From: Porticoccus sp.
GTDB lineage: Bacteria > Pseudomonadota > Gammaproteobacteria > Pseudomonadales > Porticoccaceae
DNA: 6,618 bases
Direction: 5' to 3'
Assembly: GCA_011049795.1 (NCBI GenBank)
Contig: DRHD01000288.1
Location: 1 to 6,618, forward strand
Below are positions 1 to 6,607 of the stretch, in pieces; the stretch's first letter is position 1, and each line of letters starts with the position of its first letter. A program made the position numbers and the translations under genes. The notes beneath the pieces are model-generated. The model did no database searches, was not told where the DNA came from, and worked only from the letters and a program-made list of their open reading frames with translations.

Positions 1-126
1 GTTAAGCAGTCGATCGGGGAAAGGATGCAGGCGGATATTGATACCTACAAAGCTCTCGCTGCTCGGTTCAATCACGCGGATTACGAAACGGCTCGAAGCC
101 AAATTGATACGGGGCTGAGTCTATGA
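1..126 (+). CDS. C-terminal end of an unrecognised protein (5' partial)
   Basis: An open frame enters from the left edge in frame 1 and gives 41 residues before a TGA at 124-126. The visible part has no Pro, alternates charged and hydrophobic residues (for example ERMQADIDTYKALAARF) and is probably helical. The start and most of the protein lie outside the window, so no family can be assigned. Its stop codon overlaps the start of the next gene as ATGA (123-126), which argues that it is a real gene translated in the same operon. By podovirus gene order it would sit in the head/capsid part of the operon, but that is inference from position only. Confidence 0.7.
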   Translation, partial: VKQSIGERMQADIDTYKALAARFNHADYETARSQIDTGLSL

Positions 127-773
127 AGCGACTAAAACTTGCAATCCTGTTGCTCTTAATACCGCTGTGTTGCGTTGCGTTTGCGGCGTTGACGAAAACC
201 ACGTCGATAGTTGAACTTGACCCTTGGCAGGCAGTTGCGGCGGCTACTTTGGATGTCGGCAATGCTGGCGATATTTCCGGCAGTTATGATACAATTCTCT
301 ATCTGGAAATTGCATACACCGATACTGATGCTCAGGATGGAGTGGAGGTTTCCATTGAAGTTTCCTATGGCGATGACGACTGGACTTTATTGGCTAAGCC
401 CTTCACAACGCCGATAGGTCAAGCTGATACTACTACTTTAGATGGCGTTGAGGTTGCTGGGCAAACTGTAATCAGTGTCATTGATGGGAGTAATATTGGT
501 TCGCCGGGACAGAAGTGGTTTATCGAAGATAATAGCGGTAATCCTGAAGAATCTGAATCTGTACGGACAAAGAGTGCGGCGGCAAATGATATTACGATTT
601 GCCACGACCTTATCAGAAGTCATGCTGATTTAGACCCTGTATGGAGCATCGTCCATGAATATATTTTGCCAATTCCAGCATCTTTTGCATACGTTCGAGT
701 GCTGATAAACAACACAGACGCGAACGCTCGTATCCATTACACAACCAGACTTTCAAAGGTAACAGGACTATAG
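123..773 (+). CDS. Exported beta-rich phage structural-type protein, paralogue A
   Basis: This encodes 216 residues of unknown function. Residues 1-22 look like a Sec signal peptide: MKRLK, then a Leu/Ile-rich core, then a likely signal peptidase I site after AFA or AFAA. There are two Cys residues near the core's end, but the context (IPLCC) is not a good lipobox. The mature part is rich in Thr, Asp, Val and Ile and alternates as in beta-strands. Conserved blocks shared with the next gene are TKTTSIVE (about 24-31), YLEIAYTD and the acidic-Trp block DDDW (about 60-87), the WFI and SES region in the middle, LIRSHAD (about 163-169), and the C-terminal RVLINNTDA...TR.SKVTG. The start is the ATG in the ATGA overlap with the preceding stop. 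Only a weak G-run lies upstream, so translation is probably coupled. A decoration or accessory virion role is possible, inferred from the operon only. Confidence 0.85.
   Translation: MKRLKLAILLLLIPLCCVAFAALTKTTSIVELDPWQAVAAATLDVGNAGDISGSYDTILYLEIAYTDTDAQDGVEVSIEVSYGDDDWTLLAKPFTTPIGQADTTTLDGVEVAGQTVISVIDGSNIGSPGQKWFIEDNSGNPEESESVRTKSAAANDITICHDLIRSHADLDPVWSIVHEYILPIPASFAYVRVLINNTDANARIHYTTRLSKVTGL
699..721 (+). repeat. 23-base direct repeat, copy 1 (paralogue A 3' region)
   Basis: This is an exact 23-base match, beginning gtgctgataaac, to positions 1361-1383 in the next gene. It encodes the conserved VLINNTDA block. It is best read as residual identity from gene duplication, or recent gene conversion between the paralogues, rather than as an independent element. 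Confidence 0.85.
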
Positions 774-777
774 GAGA
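772..777 (+). promoter_or_regulatory. Ribosome-binding site overlapping a stop codon
   Basis: AGGAGA with core GGAG at 773-776 lies 5 bases before the ATG at 782. The stop codon TAG (771-773) of the preceding gene supplies its first bases, giving TAGGAGA. The same arrangement occurs at 3567-3573. It fixes the start of the gene at 782. Confidence 0.85.
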
Positions 778-781
778 CAAC

Positions 782-1435
782 ATGAAACAACGAATCATAT
801 TAGCACTAACATTACTTCTGCTGTTGTTGATTCAGCCGCTTCCCGGTGCGATAACCAAAACCACGTCGATTGTTGAAGTGGACGCATGGCAGGCTTTAAG
901 TGCAGCCACACTTGCTGTCGGCAATAACCACGATATTTCTGCAAGTTACCAGACAAAAGTATATCTTGAGATCGCATACACTGACGCTCAGGCACAAGCA
1001 GGCGTTGACGTTTTGGTGGAGATTTCGTATGCGGACGATGACTGGGTATTGCTTAGGAGATTTACAACGACGGGAGACACCCCCGCAACGACAACGATCA
1101 ACGACGCGACTGCTAATGCAGGCGACCCATCGATAACGCTGACTGATGCAACGACCGGAGATTTCGATGTCCCGGCCCGCAAGTGGTTCATTGTTGACGG
1201 AACGGTGGCAAATTCAGAGTCTGTCAAGACTGTAGTAAACGCCGTTCATACCGTTACGCTTGCTCAAGACTTGATACGGTCCCATGCTGACAGCTTAAAC
1301 GTATGGGATTTCGTCTTCGAGAAAGTGATAGCAATTCCAATGGCGGCTGCACAGGTTCGTGTGCTGATAAACAACACAGACGCCGACGCTGATATTCACT
1401 GGACAACTCGCGTTTCAAAGGTTACCGGAATATGA
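782..1435 (+). CDS. Exported beta-rich phage structural-type protein, paralogue B
   Basis: This encodes 217 residues and is a clear tandem duplicate of the gene before it. The two align end to end: TKTTSIVE, AATL.VGN..DIS.SY, YLEIAYTD, DDDW, a central KWFI...SES block, LIRSHAD, and RVLINNTDA near the C-terminus followed by TR.SKVTG. Residues 1-22 form a signal peptide with a very long Leu core and a likely cleavage after PGA. Most divergence is in the leader and in the loop around residues 95-135, where this copy reads ATTTINDATANAG...TLTDATTGDFDVP. There are no Cys in the mature protein and no recognisable catalytic motif. The strong ribosome-binding site at 772-777 sets the start, and the stop overlaps the next gene as ATGA. 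Function is unknown. A pair of related exterior or decoration proteins is one possibility; other exported functions are not excluded. Confidence 0.88.
   Translation: MKQRIILALTLLLLLLIQPLPGAITKTTSIVEVDAWQALSAATLAVGNNHDISASYQTKVYLEIAYTDAQAQAGVDVLVEISYADDDWVLLRRFTTTGDTPATTTINDATANAGDPSITLTDATTGDFDVPARKWFIVDGTVANSESVKTVVNAVHTVTLAQDLIRSHADSLNVWDFVFEKVIAIPMAAAQVRVLINNTDADADIHWTTRVSKVTGI
1361..1383 (+). repeat. 23-base direct repeat, copy 2 (paralogue B 3' region)
   Basis: This is identical to 699-721, in the same codon frame and at the same place in the paired protein. The flanks also match closely at the protein level, which supports common descent of the two genes. Confidence 0.85.
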
Positions 1436-2316
1436 AAAAAAAGCTTTGCATAATCCTGTTTGCGTTACTCCTGACTGCGAATGTCGGACAAGCACAATTC
1501 CTTGACAGTGAGCCGATGTTCGGCCAGATGTTGAACCTCGGCCACTGGAGCACCGATGGGCTTGTATTCTATTGGCGGGGGATTGAGGCTGGTAATGTTG
1601 TTGATGAATCGTTTTACAGGAATCACGGTATGATCACGGGGCCGACGTGGGTAGGCAATGGGTTGAGTTTGAATGGTACGTCAGATTTTGTTTCAATTCC
1701 CGACGCTTCAGAGTTGAACTTCGGCTCTGCTAACTGGAGTTTTATTATATGGTTCAAAAGCACACAATTTCATGCCAGCGGTGCTGGTGGGATGATTGAA
1801 GTTGCTGACGCTCCGGGCGATTTTTGGCCCACCATTTCTTTGCGCGGTAATGCAAATGGAACAGTGCGGCTACTTGCAAGGGACGACGATTTGGATGGCT
1901 CAATAGATGCGACAAGCACTGGGACTTACGATGATGGATTATGGCACTCAGCAACTGTTGTGCGAAGCGGCACATCTGTGAATTGTTACTTTGATGGGAT
2001 TGTGGAAACTATTGGTGGCAGTGATGCTCAATTATCCAATATGTCAATGGGGTCCTCTTGGTTCATTGGCAAGACGTATGACAGTACTCCTGCGTGGTGG
2101 GGCGGTGATGTTTCCGATATTAACATTTACAACCGTGCCCTCTCCGCCAGCGAAATCCTCGACCTCTACATCAACCGCGACTTGCCCATGCAGCAGGAAC
2201 CGATCTGGCTGATGTATTCGCCGCCGGTGGGGGGGATAGATATTGGTGCATTGATGCGGGCAATCCGGTCGGACAAAACTGGCGGCAAGCAAGGAAAGTC
2301 TGGAGGTAAACAGTGA
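1432..2316 (+). CDS. Exported LamG / concanavalin-like jelly-roll protein
   Basis: This encodes 294 residues. Residues 1-21 are a classical Sec leader (MKKKLCIILFALLL...) with a likely signal peptidase I site after GQA. Residues about 43-250 read as a LamG/laminin-G-3 jelly roll. It opens with GLVFYWRG, then D.S.YRNHG, GLSLNGTSDFVSIPD, a WSFIIWFK strand, a DGLWH..TVVRSG strand, CYFDG, and the closing DINIYNRALSASEILDLY, typical of the family's end. LamG domains usually bind glycans, proteins or calcium, so an adhesive role is likely but unproven. After the domain comes a Pro/Met/Trp linker (about 251-265) and a basic Gly/Lys tail (GGKQGKSGGKQ). The start ATG overlaps the previous stop as ATGA and only weak Shine-Dalgarno-like sequence precedes it. 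The first codons lie in an A8 run (1435-1442). In phages such domains occur in fibre or head-surface proteins; the leader is unusual for that. Confidence 0.9.
   Translation: MKKKLCIILFALLLTANVGQAQFLDSEPMFGQMLNLGHWSTDGLVFYWRGIEAGNVVDESFYRNHGMITGPTWVGNGLSLNGTSDFVSIPDASELNFGSANWSFIIWFKSTQFHASGAGGMIEVADAPGDFWPTISLRGNANGTVRLLARDDDLDGSIDATSTGTYDDGLWHSATVVRSGTSVNCYFDGIVETIGGSDAQLSNMSMGSSWFIGKTYDSTPAWWGGDVSDINIYNRALSASEILDLYINRDLPMQQEPIWLMYSPPVGGIDIGALMRAIRSDKTGGKQGKSGGKQ
2302..2306 (+). promoter_or_regulatory. Strong ribosome-binding site inside the preceding gene's Gly/Lys tail
   Basis: GGAGG ends 6 bases before the GTG at 2313. It is encoded by the Gly-Gly codons of the LamG protein's C-terminal GGKQ, so the tail coding sequence also serves the next gene. 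It decides in favour of the GTG start, which lies in a GTGA overlap. Confidence 0.85.
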
Positions 2317-3569
2317 GATATTGCATTGCATTATTTTTAATGTTGACAGGATTCGCATCCGGCATACAGGTTGAGAACGGGGCGACGGATGTTATCACGT
2401 ATTTTGTAATGCGAGATCAGACAGCGGGCACGATGGATACCGGTATTACCATTGCCAATCTTGAGATGTACTATATCGAGGACCAGGTGGCAATATCAGC
2501 AGACGTTTTTGTGGGTGTGCTTGCCACACCGACCACTGCACATACTGATGGTCGATGTATTCATGTGGGCCGAGGCCGATATCGCGTCGACTGGCCGGAT
2601 GCAGCCTTTGACGGTGGAGTTGGTAAGCGGGTGCAGCTGATATTAGTTGACGGTGATGGCGGGGCGTTCGAGGAAACACTTGAAGTCGAACTGAGCCCGC
2701 CGGGTAACGTAACGCAACTTGACGGCTCTGATATTCAACAGGCATCGGGCTATATTAAGGTGTCGGACGGTACGGGGACGGGACAAATTCAATTAACTTC
2801 CGGGGCAGTCGATGTCGTAACAATCGAGACTGGCGACGCCACTGATGCATTGAACACAGAAGCTGATAATGCGATTATAACGTATAAACTCGACCATCTT
2901 GTTTATGCTGCCGATGGTGATGACCCCGCCGATGACTCGATCATGGCTAAGCTTGCAGCAACCGACGGAGACTGGAGCAATTTTAGCGAGACAACCGATT
3001 CACTACAGTCAATCAGGGACGCCATCGGCCTGTTCGACACTGCTGCCGAGTGGCTTGCACTGTTGGCGGCGGTCAATACCGATGCGACCTCTGCGACTCA
3101 TGCAACGACTTATGTTACTTTGGAAGCAGGGACAGCCTCAGACGACGCATACAACGGCCAGACGATTTCCGTTACTGATGCTACTGATGGTCATGCAGAA
3201 ACGCGACGAATTGAGGACTATACCAGTGGCAGGCTGGTTACGTTCGACAGAGCACTTAGTTTTACACCTGTTCAGGATGATATAATTCGTATTTACGACA
3301 TGCCCTACAACGCTATTGCGGCTATTGCCGGGGGTACGGCCAATACGTATATCGTAACCGACACCGGGGCTGCGGGTGGGAATGCGATTCCAGATGTTTT
3401 TGTGTGGCTGACGATAGATTCCGCGGGTGCCCGGTTGATAACTTCCGGCGTTACCGATGACAATGGGGAAGTTGTATTCTATCTGGATTCCGGCATAACA
3501 TATTATGTCTGGATGACCAAGAGCGGCTGGAGTTTCAGCGATAACGGTGAAGCGTGGGTTGCGGATTAG
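2313..3569 (+). CDS. Exported mosaic fibre-like phage protein with C-terminal Ig-like domain
   Basis: This encodes 418 residues from a GTG start with a strong ribosome-binding site. Residues 1-17 are a short hydrophobic leader (MRYCIALFLMLTGFASG) with a possible cleavage near ASG. Several segments follow. Residues about 18-130 are a beta domain with a GRYRVDWPDAAFDGG block, a pattern I associate with phage tail or baseplate accessory proteins (BppU-like in style, not proven). Residues about 161-167 are LTSGAVD, a small block seen in phage fibre-like proteins. Residues about 208-240 are an acidic helical stretch (DDSIMAKL...DSLQSIRDAI). Residues about 264-329 are a beta module with DDAYNG, TRRIEDY and a DIIRIYD end. 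Residues about 362-406 resemble a carboxypeptidase-regulatory-like or prealbumin-like sandwich (SGVTDDNGEVVFYLDSGITYYVW). The gene lies directly before the neck genes. A fibre, collar or surface role fits but is inferred. Confidence 0.85.
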   Translation: MRYCIALFLMLTGFASGIQVENGATDVITYFVMRDQTAGTMDTGITIANLEMYYIEDQVAISADVFVGVLATPTTAHTDGRCIHVGRGRYRVDWPDAAFDGGVGKRVQLILVDGDGGAFEETLEVELSPPGNVTQLDGSDIQQASGYIKVSDGTGTGQIQLTSGAVDVVTIETGDATDALNTEADNAIITYKLDHLVYAADGDDPADDSIMAKLAATDGDWSNFSETTDSLQSIRDAIGLFDTAAEWLALLAAVNTDATSATHATTYVTLEAGTASDDAYNGQTISVTDATDGHAETRRIEDYTSGRLVTFDRALSFTPVQDDIIRIYDMPYNAIAAIAGGTANTYIVTDTGAAGGNAIPDVFVWLTIDSAGARLITSGVTDDNGEVVFYLDSGITYYVWMTKSGWSFSDNGEAWVAD

Positions 3570-3573
3570 GAGA
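3568..3573 (+). promoter_or_regulatory. Ribosome-binding site overlapping a stop codon
   Basis: AGGAGA with core GGAG at 3569-3572 lies 6 bases before the ATG at 3579. The preceding gene's TAG stop (3567-3569) is part of it, giving the same TAGGAGA layout as at 771-777. It fixes the start of the adaptor-like gene. Confidence 0.85.
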
Positions 3574-3578
3574 TACCT

Positions 3579-4532
3579 ATGGTCCAATACGGAACAGGTT
3601 CGCCGGCTTCGAGTTCAGGCGGACGGACATTAGCCCAGTTACAGACGATCTGCAAATATCACGGCTGGCATGACACGGGAACTACGGGTCTGGCGCAGTT
3701 GACTCAGTTTATCAACGACACGCTTCAACTGCTTGCCACGTTGGCCGAATGGCCTGAGTATATTGGTCGCGACGGGTCGGTTACTTTTCCGGCACGTTCA
3801 GTATCGATTGTAAGTGTTTCTGCGGCGGGCGGTACGGTTACGCTCGTTACTGCTGCACACGGCTTTGCTGTGGGCGATATAATAACAGTTTCGGGAACCG
3901 ACAACTACGATGAATCAAGCGTTGCTATTGCCACGGTTGCCGACACTACTCACATCGCTTATACATCCTCAGAGACAGGAGCGACATCGACAGGTACGGT
4001 TACGATTGACAATAATGTGGAAACGCTCAGTGATACGAGAATATCCCGATTAGGCATAGTCGTAAGGACTGACCGGCCTCCACCACTTGACGAGATTACA
4101 TTAGAAGACTGGTTACAAAAAAAACGATACCACGGCGCAACGGGGCCGCCTACCGAATACGCGCTTCGCAAAACGTTGAGCAGTGGTGCGCCTTCGATAG
4201 AGATGTTGGTCTATCCCGATCCGACCACTGCGATAACTTTGCATTACACCTATCGCACGTACCCGGCAATACTGACAAACGCCTCCGATGTTGCCGAATG
4301 GCCTGATACCCGCGTGTGGCTGTTGACCGACGCCCTTCGTGTTCGGCTTGCCCAGGTTGACCGGGACTCAAAAGGGGCGGTTCTCTACGGCGCCGACTTT
4401 ATGAAGAAAGTGTACCGAGCCTTTGCCCATGCCCGGTCGAGCTACATGCCGATTATCGCCAAGCCGACCTATGGTTACAGTGGCAAAGCGCCATGGAAAC
4501 TTAGGGATTACGGAGTAAATATCGTATCGTGA
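3579..4532 (+). CDS. Podovirus neck adaptor-like protein (T7 gp11 / tail tubular A type) with inserted beta domain
   Basis: This encodes 317 residues with no signal peptide. Residues about 16-60 are helical (RTLAQLQTICKYHG, then QFINDTLQLLATLAEWPEY), followed by a strand (DGSVTFP). Residues about 76-143 are an inserted module: strands, HGF at 94-96, VGD, SGTDNYDE and TSTGTVTI. The main fold resumes with LGIVVRTDRPPPLDEITLEDW, then PTEYALR, an LVYPDPTTAITLHYTYRTYP sandwich edge, and a C-terminal helix (about 245-290) ending KKVYRAFAHARS. Helical ends around a beta-sandwich with P.EYA and a ..YPDP..... L.Y motif match gp11-type adaptors, which in that family form a ring between portal and nozzle. 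The downstream nozzle-like gene, overlapping by GTGA, supports this. T7 gp11 is about 196 residues, and the inserted module accounts for much of the extra length. A codon-aligned A8 run lies at 4117-4124 (QKK). Confidence 0.68.
   Translation: MVQYGTGSPASSSGGRTLAQLQTICKYHGWHDTGTTGLAQLTQFINDTLQLLATLAEWPEYIGRDGSVTFPARSVSIVSVSAAGGTVTLVTAAHGFAVGDIITVSGTDNYDESSVAIATVADTTHIAYTSSETGATSTGTVTIDNNVETLSDTRISRLGIVVRTDRPPPLDEITLEDWLQKKRYHGATGPPTEYALRKTLSSGAPSIEMLVYPDPTTAITLHYTYRTYPAILTNASDVAEWPDTRVWLLTDALRVRLAQVDRDSKGAVLYGADFMKKVYRAFAHARSSYMPIIAKPTYGYSGKAPWKLRDYGVNIVS
3804..4007 (+). other. Inserted FCCH-like beta module in adaptor-like protein
   Basis: Residues 76-143 of the adaptor-like protein follow the pattern AHGF..GD.I.VSGT.NY.E...I..V.DTT...YTS....TSTGTVT. 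This resembles the small barrel-like repeat, annotated in databases as E1 FCCH-like, that recurs in phage structural proteins. A matching module occurs in the next gene at 4949-5164. The domain name is from memory of the pattern and was not searched. Confidence 0.6.
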
Positions 4533-6607
4533 GCACGCGAAGAATAAATCCTGTTGTCGATACCTTCCAAGGCATAAACAACGCACTTAACCCGTGCTCT
4601 GCGGAGTACCGTCAGTTCGCTGCATTCGACGCGCAGAACAGCCGGATAAACGATAGTGGAATATGGGACAAAGCGGCGGCGCTGGGTAATGTAGTTAGTG
4701 GGGCGAACCAAGTAGACCTTCCTGAAGGAACAGGAGTCCATTTCAAGGAATGTTTTATCAAGGATGTTCAAACGATAGTGGGCCAGTTGACGCCGAACAG
4801 TTCTATCGATGTTGGGCCGAACAAATACGCATATTTCGCTGATCCCGATGTTGATTCCGGGCAGGTTTCATGGTGGGATGGAGTAGGGGAAACGGAATTT
4901 ACCGATTGGGACAAGGCCGGATTGGGCAAACCAGACAGCAGTATAGTGGCAACGATTTCGGCTATTGATGACACGACTCCCGGCTCGGTCGTTACTGTCG
5001 ATACCGCTTCTGCACATGGGTTAACCACTGATGATTATGTAAACATCACGGGTACTACAAATTTCAATGAGTTCAACGTCAAAATAACAGTAACGGATGC
5101 TGATACATTTACATATACATCAGCAAAGGGTGGCGCCGCTGAAAGTGCGGGCGTCGTAACCTTCGGCATATCCGCCGCCAACAACCTGAGCGGAAACAGC
5201 GGGGGCAGGATGGAGCGAGGTACTTATTACTATATGTTCACCTTGTACGACACCGCACGTCAAGTTGAAAGCCTGCCTTCGGGTGTCTCTGATTGGGTGT
5301 GTGGTCAATGGTCTACGGTTGGCGGGGTTGATTCGGCCGTGTATCCCACGATAGGCATAAGCCCGGACTTGACCCATTCGCCGTCTGTCGGCAGTAAACG
5401 TATGGCAACTACAAGGGTGCGTGTCTATAGGACGAAACGAACATACGAGCCGGACAGTGAAATCAACGCGCCAAATGAGTTCTATTTCATAGGCGATTTG
5501 GCTTATCATGCAAGTGCTATGACGATGGACGATTTCGCTCACGACTCCGAGTTGGTTGACAAATATGAAGGCAGGGGCACGCCGCCTCCCACGGGGGTCG
5601 ATTATCTCGTAGCCTTCGAGAACCGCATGTATTACTTTGTCGGCAATAAGGTCTACTGGTCCTCGGCGGGCCGTCCCGGTGAAGTGGCGCAGCAATACAC
5701 GCTTACTTACGAGACCCGCGATCCGCAAGCATCTTCATCTCTGACAAGCACTTTTCCCATGATGCCGCTCTTGGCAAATAATGTCCAGGGGCAAGCCAGT
5801 TACGAAATGGCCGAACTTGCCGGTCAGACTGTTATCGGTGCTTATCCGTTTAATGGTAAACTATGGGTGTGGACAAATACAATGGTCGGTTATCTCAGAC
5901 CGACATTAGCTCTTGAGGGTGTGAAGTTTTACCTTGTTCGCATGGGTTTGGGATTGATTTCCGATAAGACTTTGGCACACACGCCGCATGGGTTGTTTGG
6001 GGCCGACAGGGAAGGCGTGTGGCTGCTTGATAATTATAATGCGCTTTCCCGCCTGAGTAAAGGTGTGATAGACATTAACGACTCCACCAAGAGCACGTAC
6101 TTTTTGCAGTCAACATTGACGGCTTCTTTCGGCGTGTGGGTTCCGTCGCTGGATGAATACTGGTGGTGCGCGGTCAATACAGGTGAATCGACGGTTCATC
6201 GACAGATAGCTTATCAGCCTCTGCGAAAGATATGGGCGGGCATCTATGCCTATTCCGGCCTGACCGGGGGCTGTGCAATGATTACCAGCGGCGGTGCGCA
6301 GTCGTACCTTACCGGCGGCAAGACGCCGAGCGCAACCACAGTGGAGTCGAGCAGCCTGTTGCAACAGCTTGATTTCTGGATGGGTCAACATTCGCTTGAG
6401 ACGGTCAAAGACAAGCTGGAAGTCGAGATAATTTACGAATCGATAACCGCGGACAAAGAAGTCACCGTTGCTTTGTACCAGAATAATATCGCTTCAACGA
6501 CTGGTGCTCAGTCCAATACCGATATAACACATGACCCAACAAATCTTGTCGGAAATCAATCCCAAACCCATGCGAACAAGGTAAAACTTCACACCCTCAA
6601 GAGCTAA
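4529..6607 (+). CDS. Podovirus tail nozzle-like protein (T7 gp12 / P22 gp10 type)
   Basis: This encodes 692 residues with no signal peptide, from a GTG in a GTGA overlap with the adaptor-like gene. A GGAG at 4512-4515 is 13 bases away, rather far, so coupling probably drives initiation. The N-terminus has FQGINNALNP, a hallmark-like opening of nozzle proteins. Residues 141-212 are an inserted FCCH-like module. Then come GTYYYMFTLYD (about 231-241), TRVRVYRTKR...NEFYFIGDL (about 294-324), AFENRMYYFVGNKVYWSSAGRPGE (about 361-385), GAYPFNGKLWVWTN (about 436-449), HGLFGADREGVWLLDNYN (about 487-504) and QIAYQPLRKIWAG (about 557-570). These blade-like repeats, each a strand set ending in a Trp/Tyr-rich motif, suggest a beta-propeller like that of the gp12/gp10 family. 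That family forms a hexameric channel at the tail tip. The length lies between P22 gp10 (about 470) and T7 gp12 (about 790). The C-terminus ends abruptly at LHTLKS, so a missing end is possible. Confidence 0.78.
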   Translation: MSTRRINPVVDTFQGINNALNPCSAEYRQFAAFDAQNSRINDSGIWDKAAALGNVVSGANQVDLPEGTGVHFKECFIKDVQTIVGQLTPNSSIDVGPNKYAYFADPDVDSGQVSWWDGVGETEFTDWDKAGLGKPDSSIVATISAIDDTTPGSVVTVDTASAHGLTTDDYVNITGTTNFNEFNVKITVTDADTFTYTSAKGGAAESAGVVTFGISAANNLSGNSGGRMERGTYYYMFTLYDTARQVESLPSGVSDWVCGQWSTVGGVDSAVYPTIGISPDLTHSPSVGSKRMATTRVRVYRTKRTYEPDSEINAPNEFYFIGDLAYHASAMTMDDFAHDSELVDKYEGRGTPPPTGVDYLVAFENRMYYFVGNKVYWSSAGRPGEVAQQYTLTYETRDPQASSSLTSTFPMMPLLANNVQGQASYEMAELAGQTVIGAYPFNGKLWVWTNTMVGYLRPTLALEGVKFYLVRMGLGLISDKTLAHTPHGLFGADREGVWLLDNYNALSRLSKGVIDINDSTKSTYFLQSTLTASFGVWVPSLDEYWWCAVNTGESTVHRQIAYQPLRKIWAGIYAYSGLTGGCAMITSGGAQSYLTGGKTPSATTVESSSLLQQLDFWMGQHSLETVKDKLEVEIIYESITADKEVTVALYQNNIASTTGAQSNTDITHDPTNLVGNQSQTHANKVKLHTLKS
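4949..5164 (+). other. Inserted FCCH-like beta module in nozzle-like protein
   Basis: Residues 141-212 of the nozzle-like protein show AHGLTTDDYVNITGT.NFNEF.VKI.V.DADTFTYTS...GAAESAGVVT. It aligns with the module at 3804-4007 over AHG, (S/T)GT.N, (Y/F)(D/N)E, V.D, YTS and G.VT. The module lies before the first clear propeller-like segment and looks like an insertion. Confidence 0.6.

Noticed and set aside
123..200. Lipoprotein signal (Cys pair near residues 16-17 of paralogue A)
   Set aside because: The sequence around the Cys (IPLCC) lacks the small residues expected before a lipobox Cys, and the paralogue has no Cys there. A signal peptidase I site at AFA/AFAA fits better.
2899..3285. 128-codon open frame on the + strand in another frame of the fibre-like gene
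   Set aside because: Its Met/Leu/Gln-rich, low-sense translation is typical of an out-of-frame shadow, and the enclosing frame has a strong start site and domain pattern.
3138..3587. 149-codon open frame on the - strand opposite the fibre-like gene
   Set aside because: It is an antisense shadow of a well supported + strand gene, with no ribosome-binding site or family motif seen.
4117..4124. A8 runs (here and at 1435-1442) as programmed slippage sites
   Set aside because: In both places the normal frame continues into a convincing protein. A shift would give no sensible extension that I can see, and A-rich Lys codons explain the runs.
5120..5728. 202-codon open frame on the - strand opposite the nozzle-like gene
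   Set aside because: It lies wholly within a gene with clear family motifs on the + strand. Its translation is rich in Arg, His and Cys with no recognisable domain, and it has no neighbours on its strand.
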